Below, piece after piece: positions 1-7,893 of a DNA stretch of 64,000 nucleotides. A program made the translations under genes and the position numbers. Location of the stretch: contig JHYK01000013.1 in the NCBI GenBank assembly GCA_000621405.1, forward strand, positions 1 to 64,000. Direction: 5' to 3'. A model generated the notes under the pieces. It saw only the letters and a program-made list of their open reading frames with translations. It was not told where the DNA came from and made no database searches. Origin of the DNA: Lachnospiraceae bacterium AC3007 (GTDB lineage: Bacteria; Bacillota; Clostridia; Lachnospirales; Lachnospiraceae). How positions within the stretch are numbered: position 1 is the stretch's first letter; each line of letters opens with the position of its first letter.

Positions 1-186
1 ACCGTGAGGTACATCAACAAAGTCGTGTTCCTTCAGTCTGCGAAGTTTAGCCCGGGTGATCCCGGTCCTGCGCTCAAGCTCGGCGAGGTTAACGTGTTTC
101 AAATCGAACTTGTCGCCAAGTTCACTCTTTATTTCGTTGAGTGCTTGTGCTATTGTTTCAGTTAAGTCATTGTTTTTTCCTTCCAT
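1..186 (-). CDS. IS21-type transposase (IstA-like), N-terminal 62 residues, partial
   Basis: The frame opens with ATG at 186-184 on the minus strand and stays open to the window edge. The visible 62 residues contain a short acidic N-terminus followed by a helix-turn-helix-like stretch (about residues 32-55, with LAELERRTGITRAKLRRL), which resembles the DNA-binding head of IS21 transposases. The catalytic DDE domain would lie beyond the edge and cannot be seen. The assignment rests on the HTH-like region and the repeat structure of the adjacent end. An unrelated HTH regulator is possible but less likely given the terminal repeats. Confidence 0.55.
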   Translation of the reverse strand, partial: MEGKNNDLTETIAQALNEIKSELGDKFDLKHVNLAELERRTGITRAKLRRLKEHDFVDVPHG

Positions 187-259
187 CGATTGATTTAGCT
201 GCTGCATTGGCATACAACAGTTTAAACTCAATGAATGAAAAAGCAATGGCTGTTTTATT

Positions 260-343
260 CCGACTAATCGTGGTTGTTTCTCTCCGACGCGAAATGGTTA
301 TTTCTTCCCGACCCGGAGTGGTTAATTCAACCCGACCCTAACA
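260..343. repeat. IS terminal repeats, 24-bp period
   Basis: CCGAC occurs at 260, 284, 308 and 332, each exactly 24 bp after the previous one, and the first three are followed by a related TGGTTNNTT element (TGGTTGTTT, TGGTTATTT, TGGTTAATT). Such phased repeats are typical transposase-binding sites at IS21-type ends. The last copy lies 7 bp inside the inferred element boundary. Confidence 0.7.
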
Positions 344-622
344 TCTTTTAGCATAGATACGGACTGGCTTGATCTCGGACGGGAGCAGTTCACAAAAAAC
401 ATGGAGGATCTATCCGAAGGACAGAAAAAGAAAGTGCTTATAGCGGCAAGTCTTATCACGCCGGCACATCTGTATATCTGGGATGAACCGCTGAATTTTA
501 TCGACGTGTTCTCCAGGATGCAGATCGAAAAACTGATACTGCAGTACGAGCCGACAATGCTGCTGGTCGAGCATGATGTGAGGTTTCAGGAAAAAACGGG
601 GACGCAAGTTGTTAAACTGTAA
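344..622 (+). pseudogene. ABC-F ATPase (ribosome-protection type), C-terminal remnant interrupted by IS
   Basis: From 344 to the stop at 620-622 an uninterrupted frame encodes the end of the second nucleotide-binding domain of an ABC-F protein. It has a signature-like segment (MEDLSEGQKKKV, from 401), a Walker-B-like region LYIWDEPLNFIDVFSR, and a switch-histidine region LLVEHDVRF. YIWDEPLN(Y/F)xD is characteristic of the Lsa/Vga/Msr-like antibiotic-resistance ABC-F group. The ATG at 401 lies inside the domain, so it is not the real start; the same frame is open upstream to 344 (DTDWLDLGREQF) and then meets the IS end. The gene is therefore read as split by the insertion, with its front part beyond the left edge. 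Its 3' end overlaps the convergent HD-GYP gene by 11 bp. Confidence 0.75.
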
Positions 623-2831
623 TGCTGGAATATGCAGGCATCAGGCTGCCGCTTCCGTTCATCTTGAAGTAGCCCCTGAATATCCTGTCAACGGCTGATC
701 TTACGCCATCGTCGTCGGCACCGAGAAGGATCACGAGAAACTGCCGCCTACTGTATCTGGTGAGCACATCCACTTCTCTGATGGTCTGACGTATCGACTG
801 CTCCATGTTGTACATGGATCTTTCGAGCTCCTCGACACTGACCGGTGAGCCTGTGGATGACTTCAGAGATATCATTATAAGTTTGAATGAGCACGAGAAT
901 CTCTGCTCCAGATTGGTCACATATTCGTAGAGCTTTGCAAATTCTCTGTACTCTACGTTCATCGCTCCGTCATAGCGTCCGCTGATTTTGATGCTGTCGA
1001 TGAGCTTTTCGACTTCTATATTTTCACTCATATCGCTTTCGGAACTGTTATTGTAGAAATAATAACCGCTCTTTCCGTTCTGCTTTACATGATACAGCGC
1101 CTTATCGGCGTTATTATATGCATCCGTGTAAGTATCGTCCGGAGTACACATGACCATGCCGGCGGAGATCGTAGCTATAGTGGTCTCGGGGTCATCCTTT
1201 TTTGTCTCCTCAAAATCATGTATGATCCGTGACATCCTGTCGGAGGCTTCTTCCTTGGATACTCCCTTCATGAAGAGAAGGAATTCATCACCGCCTAATC
1301 TGCAGCATATACAGTCCGAACTGTGCATGGTAAGTGTCTCGCCCATCAAATGGAGGGCCCTGTCTCCCGCATCGTGGCCGTACGTGTCGTTGATCTTTTT
1401 AAGATTGTCCAGATCTATGAAAGTGAGACAGCCGTTCCCTTCCTGCATCAGCTGAGCTATATCCTTTTCTCCGGCATTTCTGCCGAGGATACCCGTCGTA
1501 ATATCGATATCGTCCTTTGCTCCCTGTGTCACAAATGACTCTACGACCTCCTGCAAAAGGACAGATGAAGCTTCTGTTTCTTCTTTATCTGTGACAGGGT
1601 CGATCATCAGTATCTCATCGAGCTCTCCTTTATCCCAAAGTTTTATGAATATATCTGTAAACTGAGGGTCAAACTGGTGTCCCCGTCCGGCGAGCAGTTC
1701 TTTTCTGATATGATCTTTGCTGCAGGCTTTTCGGTATATCCTGTCTGAACTCATGGCATCAAAGGAATCGGCGATAGCTACGATACGCGCCTCTTCGGAG
1801 ATCTCTTCTCCTTTAAGGCCTGCGGGATAACCGCTTCCGTCATATCTTTCATGGTGATCTCCCGCAACGCCTTCTGCAATGCTGATCATGATCTTGTCTT
1901 TTAATATCTTACGGCCTATCGTAGTATGAGACTTGATTATCTCAAATTCGACATCGGTCAGTCTCCTCGGATTATTAAGGATGGAGTCCGGGACGCCGAT
2001 CTTGCCAATATCGTGAAGCAGAGCAGCAAAAGTCAGATCATCGATGCGCTGCTTATCCCACCCCAGGGCTTTTGCCAGTTTTTCACTGTATTGACTTACG
2101 CGTGTGGAGTGTCCTTTTGTATAAGGATCCTTGGCATCGATCGCATTTGCCAGAGCATGGATTGTCTGAAATGACATCTGTTCGATCCTTCGGCTCTGCT
2201 CCTTTACGACAGCGGTCTGGCGCTCGACTTCCTCGGTCAGGAGGTTGGTGTGATCTATCTCGAAAAGCGCAGTCCTGTGATACTGAACCATAGCCATGCC
2301 GGTAAATACCGAAATAGTGGCATACAGTATCGGAAAGCGTTTCATGAATTCAGGGTTATAGTATTCGCTGAACCGTTCATTCAGCGGGGAATAAAAGACG
2401 GCTGCTATCAGTATCGTATAGTATGCGGAAAGGATAAGTCCGTATTTTACGCTTACGAAATAGCACATACCGAGCGGTATCAGGATGGCCCACAGGATGA
2501 AGGAGCCTTTTCCGGTTGCGTTGACAACATATATGGTTATGAATACGATGCAGAACAAAGTCGGGAACAGGATGGCTGTTTCGCGGTTTTTCTTTACATA
2601 TGCGAAATAGAAGCATCCGCTGCTGGCAATAAGTGTTGCAACAGCCGGGATAAGAAAGAGCAGATCATCGGTTGCAATATTGACGATGATAAGTATGAGT
2701 GACAGGACAGCAGTGACGATACTTATCAGGGAGAGAGCGCGCATATTTGATGTATACCGGTCGCCGACATATATAGTCTTGTCCAGAGTGGTCCATATGG
2801 ATCTTATCGAATCCAGTGTTTTTTTGCACAT
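612..2831 (-). CDS. Membrane HD-GYP phosphodiesterase fused to GGDEF domain
   Basis: A 739-residue c-di-GMP signalling protein. Residues about 30-185 form several hydrophobic segments (an N-terminal membrane sensor module). A short linker helix follows to about 220. An HD-GYP domain spans about 220-410 with HD at 273-274 (LLHDIGKIG) and HHERYDGSGYP at 326-336, so the metal-binding and GYP signatures are intact. A GGDEF domain spans about 440-590 with an intact GGDEF at 513-517 and no obvious RxxD inhibitory site. Residues about 613-739 form a further C-terminal domain that looks like a degenerate GGDEF half (TRYSRRQFLVILLG) but has lost the motif. Known family roles are c-di-GMP hydrolysis (HD-GYP) and synthesis (GGDEF); which activity dominates cannot be told. 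It is a stand-alone gene, convergent with the ABC-F remnant. Confidence 0.9.
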   Translation of the reverse strand: MCKKTLDSIRSIWTTLDKTIYVGDRYTSNMRALSLISIVTAVLSLILIIVNIATDDLLFLIPAVATLIASSGCFYFAYVKKNRETAILFPTLFCIVFITIYVVNATGKGSFILWAILIPLGMCYFVSVKYGLILSAYYTILIAAVFYSPLNERFSEYYNPEFMKRFPILYATISVFTGMAMVQYHRTALFEIDHTNLLTEEVERQTAVVKEQSRRIEQMSFQTIHALANAIDAKDPYTKGHSTRVSQYSEKLAKALGWDKQRIDDLTFAALLHDIGKIGVPDSILNNPRRLTDVEFEIIKSHTTIGRKILKDKIMISIAEGVAGDHHERYDGSGYPAGLKGEEISEEARIVAIADSFDAMSSDRIYRKACSKDHIRKELLAGRGHQFDPQFTDIFIKLWDKGELDEILMIDPVTDKEETEASSVLLQEVVESFVTQGAKDDIDITTGILGRNAGEKDIAQLMQEGNGCLTFIDLDNLKKINDTYGHDAGDRALHLMGETLTMHSSDCICCRLGGDEFLLFMKGVSKEEASDRMSRIIHDFEETKKDDPETTIATISAGMVMCTPDDTYTDAYNNADKALYHVKQNGKSGYYFYNNSSESDMSENIEVEKLIDSIKISGRYDGAMNVEYREFAKLYEYVTNLEQRFSCSFKLIMISLKSSTGSPVSVEELERSMYNMEQSIRQTIREVDVLTRYSRRQFLVILLGADDDGVRSAVDRIFRGYFKMNGSGSLMPAYSSITV

Positions 2832-3014
2832 ACGATGACTATAATAGAGTGAAACTGAAATAGCAGTAATACGGGCACTATCTTATCACATGATATAAAG
2901 ATGTGCATCCTGTTTTTATGTACAGACGGGAAGAATCACTTTTACATCAATAGAGATGCGTGATGGGGATCGGATAAGAATGCGTGATGATGAGTGAAAT
3001 GAGGGTCGAAAAGA

Positions 3015-3989
3015 ATGACAGAGGGAAATAAAACTGAGAACAGGATATCGATCGAAATGGCGCCGATGGAGGGGATCACGACCGCGACATTCAGGCGGGT
3101 GTATGCAAAGTGGTTTGCGGGTGTGGACAGGATGTATACTCCGTTTCTTGCAGCCAATCAGACACATAAGTTCAAGACAAGGGAAAAGAAGGAGACAGAG
3201 CAGTATTCACCTGATCTCGTCCCGCAGATACTGACGGATAAGGCGGAGCATTTTATCTGGGCAGCGAAGGAATTAAAACTGCTCGGCTACACGGAAGTCA
3301 ATCTGAATGCCGGATGTCCTTCTGCGACAGTGACGATAAAGAAAAAAGGAGCGGGGATGCTCCGGGATCTGGCTGCGATGCGATCTTTTCTTGACATTAT
3401 TTTTGGAGGCGATGAGGCGGGGGATATGCCTGAGATATCCATCAAGACAAGAGCCGGAGTATCCTCCTGTGACGAGGCGGATGAGATAGCGGTTCTATAT
3501 TCCGGATATCCCTTTTCTGCAATTATCGTACATCCGCGGAGTCGAGATGATCAGTATGATAATACTCCGGATCTTAAAGCGTTTGGGGCATTTTATGAGC
3601 GGATAAGTCATGACAGGCTCGTTTTTAACGGTGATATTAGATCAGTCAAAGATGCAGAGAAGATCCTTGATCATTTTCCGGGGATAAGAGGGATCATGAC
3701 AGGCCGCGGGCTGCTGGCGGATCCATTTTTGCCGGAGCGGATAAGGAGCCGTGAAAGTATGGGGGATGTCGGCTTTTCAGACCGCGAAAAGGCGATAGTG
3801 CATGGCTTTCTTACAGAATTGTATGATGAATACGAGCGCGACCTCTCGGAAGGAACCGCTCTTTTGAAAATGAAGGATCTCTGGAATTTTATGGCTGTGT
3901 CTTTTCCGGACAGTGAGAAAAAACTGAAGGCGATCAGGAAAGCGCGCAGCGGACTGGAATATAAAGCAGCGGTGAAGAGTATATTGTGA
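3015..3989 (+). CDS. tRNA-dihydrouridine synthase family protein
   Basis: A 324-residue flavin-dependent Dus enzyme that reduces uridines in tRNA D-loops. Seen: the FMN-barrel start EMAPMEGITTATFRR, the NLNAGCPSATV segment that holds the catalytic cysteine and is normally NxGCP, a KTRAGV strand, a HPRSRDDQY region, and a late ITGRG-like glycine segment (IMTGRGLLADP). Length is normal for the family. The Dus subclass (A/B/C) cannot be fixed. The start at 3015 has only a modest upstream AGGG; an in-frame ATG just before APMEG would be too short, so 3015 is preferred. It is followed by a strong terminator and appears monocistronic. Confidence 0.9.
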   Translation: MTEGNKTENRISIEMAPMEGITTATFRRVYAKWFAGVDRMYTPFLAANQTHKFKTREKKETEQYSPDLVPQILTDKAEHFIWAAKELKLLGYTEVNLNAGCPSATVTIKKKGAGMLRDLAAMRSFLDIIFGGDEAGDMPEISIKTRAGVSSCDEADEIAVLYSGYPFSAIIVHPRSRDDQYDNTPDLKAFGAFYERISHDRLVFNGDIRSVKDAEKILDHFPGIRGIMTGRGLLADPFLPERIRSRESMGDVGFSDREKAIVHGFLTELYDEYERDLSEGTALLKMKDLWNFMAVSFPDSEKKLKAIRKARSGLEYKAAVKSIL

Positions 3990-4000
3990 GACATACTGAA

Positions 4001-4031
4001 GGGGGCGTCTGTGTGGCAGACGCCCCTTTTT
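4001..4031 (+). terminator. Rho-independent terminator after dus
   Basis: A perfect 10-bp GC-rich stem (GGGGCGTCTG at 4002-4011 with its complement at 4017-4026), a 5-nt loop and five T residues lie 12 bp after the dus stop. Confidence 0.93.
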
Positions 4032-4041
4032 GTTGCCTCAA

Positions 4042-4164
4042 ATGACCCAGACGGGGTAAAACCGTGCCGCCGGGTCATAGGATCGGGAATTGAAGACGCT
4101 CCGGCCGGTTGGAATTGGGGATGTCTATGACCCAGCCACAGCAAGACCATGCCGCTGGGTCATA
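4042..4164. repeat. Two similar hairpins with TGACCC...GGGTCA arms
   Basis: Two inverted repeats occur between the dus terminator and the padR promoter. The first pairs ATGACCC (4042-4048) with GGGTCAT (4072-4078). The second pairs TATGACCCAGC (4126-4136) with its exact complement at 4154-4164. The two are related in sequence (both read ATGACCCAG outward from the left arm), which suggests two copies of one small palindromic element. Neither has a T-tract. These hairpins fill most of the 310-bp gap between dus and padR. Confidence 0.7.
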
Positions 4165-4194
4165 AGGTTGAGGATGACCGAATAAAAAAAGTTG

Positions 4195-4285
4195 TTGACA
4201 TACTCTGACAGGCGTAGTATATTTACTTCGTCAAACATAGTACGACAGTCGTAGTACGACAGACATAGTTACGACAGTCGAAGTA
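4195..4285 (+). promoter_or_regulatory. padR operon promoter with repeated operator-like motifs
   Basis: TTGACA at 4195-4200, a 17-bp spacer and TATATT at 4218-4223 form a near-consensus sigma-A promoter. The motif GACAGKCGWAGTA occurs three times: 4207-4219 (overlapping the spacer and -10), 4244-4256 and 4273-4285. A perfect palindrome TACGACAGTCGTA sits at 4241-4253, with related TAGTACGACAG half-repeats at 4252-4262 and 4266-4277. PadR regulators usually bind palindromes over their own promoter, so autorepression is inferred. Confidence 0.8.
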
Positions 4286-4299
4286 GAGGAGGGATCATA

Positions 4300-4638
4300 A
4301 TGACAGAGATCAGCAGCGATGTGATCCGTGGCTACAATGATACGATGATCCTCTTCATTCTCGAGAAGGAGCCATCCTACGGCTACGAGATCTCAAAGCA
4401 GATCAAAAGTATCTCGGATGGGAAATATCTGATAAAGGAAACAACTCTTTACTCAGCATTCACGAGGATGGAAAAGAACGGATATATCGAATCATTCACT
4501 CAGGAGCAGGATCCGGAGGGCAACGGCAAAAAACGGACATATTACCGGATAACCGATCCGGGAAGAGAATACTACAAGGCCAAATGTGATGAATGGGGCC
4601 TGACAAAGGAAGTAGTCGAAAGATTCATCAAACTTTGA
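4300..4638 (+). CDS. PadR-family transcriptional regulator
   Basis: A 112-residue winged-helix repressor of the short (subfamily 2) PadR type. Seen: N-terminal winged helix with the family pattern ILFILEKEPSYGYEISKQI, the helix TTLYSAFTRMEKNGYIES, and the wing segment KKRTYYRITDPGREYY. PadR proteins typically repress adjacent envelope or efflux genes and release DNA on binding small amphipathic ligands. It is the first gene of a six-gene collinear operon (to 11100), 19 bp ahead of the HAAS-domain gene, and has a strong AGGAGGG site at 4287-4293. The repeated motif immediately upstream is the likely operator. Confidence 0.93.
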   Translation: MTEISSDVIRGYNDTMILFILEKEPSYGYEISKQIKSISDGKYLIKETTLYSAFTRMEKNGYIESFTQEQDPEGNGKKRTYYRITDPGREYYKAKCDEWGLTKEVVERFIKL

Positions 4639-4657
4639 AGAGATCAAGGAGAGAAAA

Positions 4658-5635
4658 ATGGAAACGATAAAAAACTATCTGGAAGCAATGTTTGCAGGAA
4701 TGCCGGATACTCCTGAAGTAAGAAAAGCAAAGGCGGAGCTCCTGCAGATGATGGAAGACAAATACAATGAGCTTCGCGACGAAGGACAGAGCGAAAACAC
4801 AGCGGTAGGAACAGTGATATCCGAATTCGGCAATCTCGATGAGCTGGCAGAGGATCTCGGGCTCAAGAAGGAAGTTCAGGAGTATCACGATACTGAGAGC
4901 GCCAATCCCCGCAGACAGATCAGCCGCGATGAGGCAACCTCATTTATCGAAAACAGGATAAGGAAATCACTTTTCCGCGCACTCGGAGTCATGCTCTGCA
5001 TCATATCGGTCGCATGCCCCATACTCACGTCGGAGAGCGAAGAGCATATCCTTATGGCAGGACCTGCGCTGATGTTTGTGTGCATAGCGCTCGGCGTCGG
5101 ATTCATAGTATACAGCGGCTTCGTCGACAGCGAATGGAAGTTCATCAGGAAGCAGCTCTGCTTTATAGACATGAATACCGCATCCTATGTGAAAGAAAGA
5201 CGCAGGAGCTTTGAAGGGATCCGTGCCATATGTGTGACGCTCGGGATCATCTTATGCATCGTCTGCTGGGTTCCCTGCATGTTATTTGCGGTGACGGAAA
5301 GAGTGACGATAGGTCCCGCGATCATGTTCCTTATCATCGGTATCGGAGTATTCCTCATAGTCTATGCAAACAGTGCAAGCAAGGGCTTTGACATACTGCT
5401 GAGACTGAACGATATGACGACCATCAGCGGCGGCTATGGAGAGCCGGCACCCTCCGAAGTGAAATACATCAGCAAGACGGCCGAGACCATTGTGGTATGC
5501 TACTGGCCCGTGATCGTAAGCCTCTACCTTATAGTCAGCTTCCTTACCTTCAGGTGGGATCTTACATGGATCATATGGCCTGTAGCAGGAGTGGCATACA
5601 GGGCGGTGGTCATCAACTGCCGCAGGGACGACTGA
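4658..5635 (+). CDS. HAAS-domain (DUF1700-like) multi-pass membrane protein
   Basis: A 325-residue protein. The first 75 or so residues form a soluble helical HAAS/permease-prefix domain (MEEDKYNELRDEG-like helix, then GTVISEFGNLDELAEDLG). The remainder has about six hydrophobic segments in three pairs (near residues 107-155, 188-235 and 275-315). HAAS proteins are commonly encoded directly after a PadR regulator and before a DUF4097 gene, and that arrangement is seen here. Biochemical role is not established; the context suggests envelope sensing or regulation of the downstream efflux genes. A good AAGGAG site precedes the ATG. Confidence 0.85.
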   Translation: METIKNYLEAMFAGMPDTPEVRKAKAELLQMMEDKYNELRDEGQSENTAVGTVISEFGNLDELAEDLGLKKEVQEYHDTESANPRRQISRDEATSFIENRIRKSLFRALGVMLCIISVACPILTSESEEHILMAGPALMFVCIALGVGFIVYSGFVDSEWKFIRKQLCFIDMNTASYVKERRRSFEGIRAICVTLGIILCIVCWVPCMLFAVTERVTIGPAIMFLIIGIGVFLIVYANSASKGFDILLRLNDMTTISGGYGEPAPSEVKYISKTAETIVVCYWPVIVSLYLIVSFLTFRWDLTWIIWPVAGVAYRAVVINCRRDD

Positions 5636-5670
5636 CGGGTATTGTTACAGGGTAGATAAAGGAGGACACA

Positions 5671-6447
5671 ATGAAAAATACAGCGGCAAAAATGATCATA
5701 ACGGTTATGAGTCTGCTGACCATCATAGCCATACTGGCGGGGCTCTATATACATGTATTCAGCGGAGACAATCCGTTCGGCGCGTCGGCAACGGCCTCTG
5801 ACAGCGTAACCTTTGAGGAAGACGTGAAGGAGATCCTGATAGAGGTCGATTCGGCAAAGATAAATGTGGAAGAGGGAGATAAGCTTTCGGTGGAATATGT
5901 ACTCCCCTCAGGTGATGATCCCGTCGTCAACATGCAGGACGGAAAACTCGCCGTCACAGGAGGCAGGAACCGGACGATCTTTTCATTCGGACATGTCAAT
6001 GAGATGAAGGTCAATATGAAGGTTCCCAAGGGCACCAAGCTTGACAGGTTCTCGGTGACGCTGGATGCCGGCAAGGTATCTGCAGGATCCATAGATGCAA
6101 AGCAGTTCATCCTTGATTCGGATGCAGGCGACATAGATATACATAAGGTCAGTTCCGATTCTTTTGAGTTAAAGGTCGACGCAGGCAATGTCAGCATCAA
6201 TGATCTTACGACTGGCATGGCTACTGTAAAGGCTGATGCCGGAAACATCCAGATAGCAGGCAGTACGATAGGAACAATAGATGCACAGGTGGATGCCGGC
6301 AATCTGGAGGTTAAGGATTCAACGGTAGACCATGGATCATGCAAGGCGGATATGGGAAATATTTCGCTTGACGGAGAGATCGGAGATGTCCTGACAGATA
6401 CAGGGCTCGGAAATGCGAGCATAAACGGCAGGAAAACGGATAAGTAA
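5671..6447 (+). CDS. DUF4097-family beta-repeat extracytoplasmic protein
   Basis: A 258-residue protein with one N-terminal hydrophobic anchor or signal (about residues 7-29) and an exported remainder. From about residue 120 there are repeated strands of the form DAGxxxxxxI (LDAGKVSAGSI, SDAGDIDIHKV, VDAGNVSINDL, ADAGNIQIAGS, VDAGNLEVKDS), the signature of a right-handed beta-helix-like DUF4097 fold. No enzymatic motif is visible. It lies 35 bp after the HAAS gene with a near-perfect AAGGAGG site. The PadR-HAAS-DUF4097 trio is a known Firmicutes arrangement often linked to envelope stress; the function here is inferred from that only. Confidence 0.88.
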   Translation: MKNTAAKMIITVMSLLTIIAILAGLYIHVFSGDNPFGASATASDSVTFEEDVKEILIEVDSAKINVEEGDKLSVEYVLPSGDDPVVNMQDGKLAVTGGRNRTIFSFGHVNEMKVNMKVPKGTKLDRFSVTLDAGKVSAGSIDAKQFILDSDAGDIDIHKVSSDSFELKVDAGNVSINDLTTGMATVKADAGNIQIAGSTIGTIDAQVDAGNLEVKDSTVDHGSCKADMGNISLDGEIGDVLTDTGLGNASINGRKTDK

Positions 6448-6501
6448 GCAGCAGGTAAATGATACCGGAAAAGGTATATCAACGGGAGACTGGCAGATAA
6501 A

Positions 6502-7893
6502 ATGAAACACCGGAAACTTATATTAGGAACATGCATAGCGGTGGCTCTGGCTGTGGGAGGAGTGTCCGTGACCGCTTCGGCGCAGGTTGCGGTAGAGAAG
6601 GCAGAAGCCAAAAGAGGGCAGCTTGACTGTGAGCTGGAGCTGAACGGCAAGGTCGAAAGCCTCACTGAGAGAACTTATTTTGCCCGTATATCAGGCCGCA
6701 TAGGCGAGGTCAGGATCCGGGAAGGAGATCCCGTGAAAAAAGGAGATCTGCTGATATCCTATGATGAAGCGGAGCTTACAAAGGCTCAGGCTCTGACAGA
6801 GCTCGATGCTGAGGCTGATCTTGGAAGATATGACGACAGCACGCAGACCGGCGAGAAGATGCAGGCTCTGTACGGAGAGGCGAAGAGCTCGATAGCCGAG
6901 CTTGACCGGCAGATAAATGACACTGAGGCTGTCATCATCGCAAATAAAAAGATGCTGACCGAGAGACAGGGAGAATTTGCTGCGCGTGCTGCCCAGCTTC
7001 AGGCAGACCTTGCCTGCTGTACGGTCGGAGAGGATGACGATCCGGAGGAAGTGCAGGAGAAGCGGGACTGTATCCAGAAGGAGATCGCGAAGAATCAGTA
7101 CGACCAGCAGTACGATCCCGAGATAGTGGAAAGACAGGAAAATATCCAGTACCTGGAATACCTTATGACAAACTTCAGAGAGAAGAGATCCGTCATGGAG
7201 AGCCAGAAGGCTTCGACTCAGATGAACCTTGAGACTGAAGGCGAAAAGGATATGAATGAAGCAGTGAAGGCAGCGGACGATATCGAAAACGAGAGCATGC
7301 TGCAGGATTATGAGACTGCTTCCAAAGGTATCATAGCCGAATTCGACGGTGTAGTGACAAAGCTCTCCGTCTCGGAAGGAAGCGAGGTCACTACAGGTCA
7401 GGAGCTCATACAGGTTCAGTCGCTCACTGATACGGCGGTCGTATGCTATGTAAATAAGTACGACATCATCAATATAGAGGAAGGCCAGACTGCGACAGCC
7501 CATATCAAGAACAAGGACTATGCATGCCACGTATCAAGGATAGAAAGAAAGACCAGCGATGACGGAGCGACTCCCGGCATCAGGGTTGAATGTAAGCTGG
7601 ACGGGATAGACGAGACGGATGACAGTATCATCCTCGGGATAGAGTCAAAGATCGATGTCATGACAGCGAAGGTTGCATCCGCGCTTATGATACCTGCAGA
7701 TGCCGTCTATGGAGACGATGAATGCGAATATGTTTTTATCCTCGAAGACGGGAAGGTCGTAAAGCGCGAGGTCGTCACGGGCACAAGGAATGAGGACAGC
7801 GCGGAGATCGTTGAAGGAATAAAAGAGGGTGAGACCGTGGCCTGGGATGAGTCTTCGGAGCTTACGGACGGACAGAGTGTAAAGGTGAAATGA
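6502..7893 (+). CDS. HlyD/MacA-like efflux adaptor subunit
   Basis: A 463-residue exported adaptor. Residues 1-27 are a signal peptide or anchor (ILGTCIAVALAVGGVSVTASA). The next segment is a biotinyl-lipoyl half (ARISGRIGEVRIREGDPVKKGDLLISYD), followed by a long coiled-coil hairpin (about 90-265), the second lipoyl half (GIIAEFDGVVTKLSVSEGSEVTTGQELIQV), and a C-terminal beta-barrel. In Gram-positives such adaptors partner MacB-type ABC permeases without an outer-membrane channel. It overlaps the ATPase gene by 4 bp (ATGA), which indicates translational coupling and a shared complex. Confidence 0.9.
   Translation: MKHRKLILGTCIAVALAVGGVSVTASAQVAVEKAEAKRGQLDCELELNGKVESLTERTYFARISGRIGEVRIREGDPVKKGDLLISYDEAELTKAQALTELDAEADLGRYDDSTQTGEKMQALYGEAKSSIAELDRQINDTEAVIIANKKMLTERQGEFAARAAQLQADLACCTVGEDDDPEEVQEKRDCIQKEIAKNQYDQQYDPEIVERQENIQYLEYLMTNFREKRSVMESQKASTQMNLETEGEKDMNEAVKAADDIENESMLQDYETASKGIIAEFDGVVTKLSVSEGSEVTTGQELIQVQSLTDTAVVCYVNKYDIINIEEGQTATAHIKNKDYACHVSRIERKTSDDGATPGIRVECKLDGIDETDDSIILGIESKIDVMTAKVASALMIPADAVYGDDECEYVFILEDGKVVKREVVTGTRNEDSAEIVEGIKEGETVAWDESSELTDGQSVKVK

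Larger units (their letters stand above)
1..343 (-). mobile_element. IS21-family-like insertion sequence, one end only (continues off left edge)
   Basis: This is the terminal portion of an insertion sequence oriented leftward. Seen: a transposase-like reading frame starting at 186 and running off the window, a non-coding end segment 187-343, and CCGAC motifs spaced exactly 24 bp apart near the end. IS21-type elements carry several internal copies of their transposase-binding repeat near each terminus and usually end 5'-TG...CA-3'; read outward on the + strand this end finishes in CA at 342-343. The outer boundary at 343 is inferred because an ABC-F reading frame becomes continuous from 344. 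The other end and the helper ATPase gene (istB) would lie to the left of the window. Confidence 0.65.

Noticed and set aside
2916-3167. Antisense frame across the dus start
   Set aside because: Overlaps the start of a well-supported gene and shows no family features.
5745-6665. 306-codon open frame antisense to the DUF4097 gene
   Set aside because: Serine/proline-rich translation, no ribosome site, and full overlap with a convincing + strand gene; it is a shadow of biased codon use.
6691-7530. 279-codon open frame antisense to the efflux adaptor gene
   Set aside because: No domain pattern and complete overlap with the HlyD-type gene with its clear lipoyl and coiled-coil regions.
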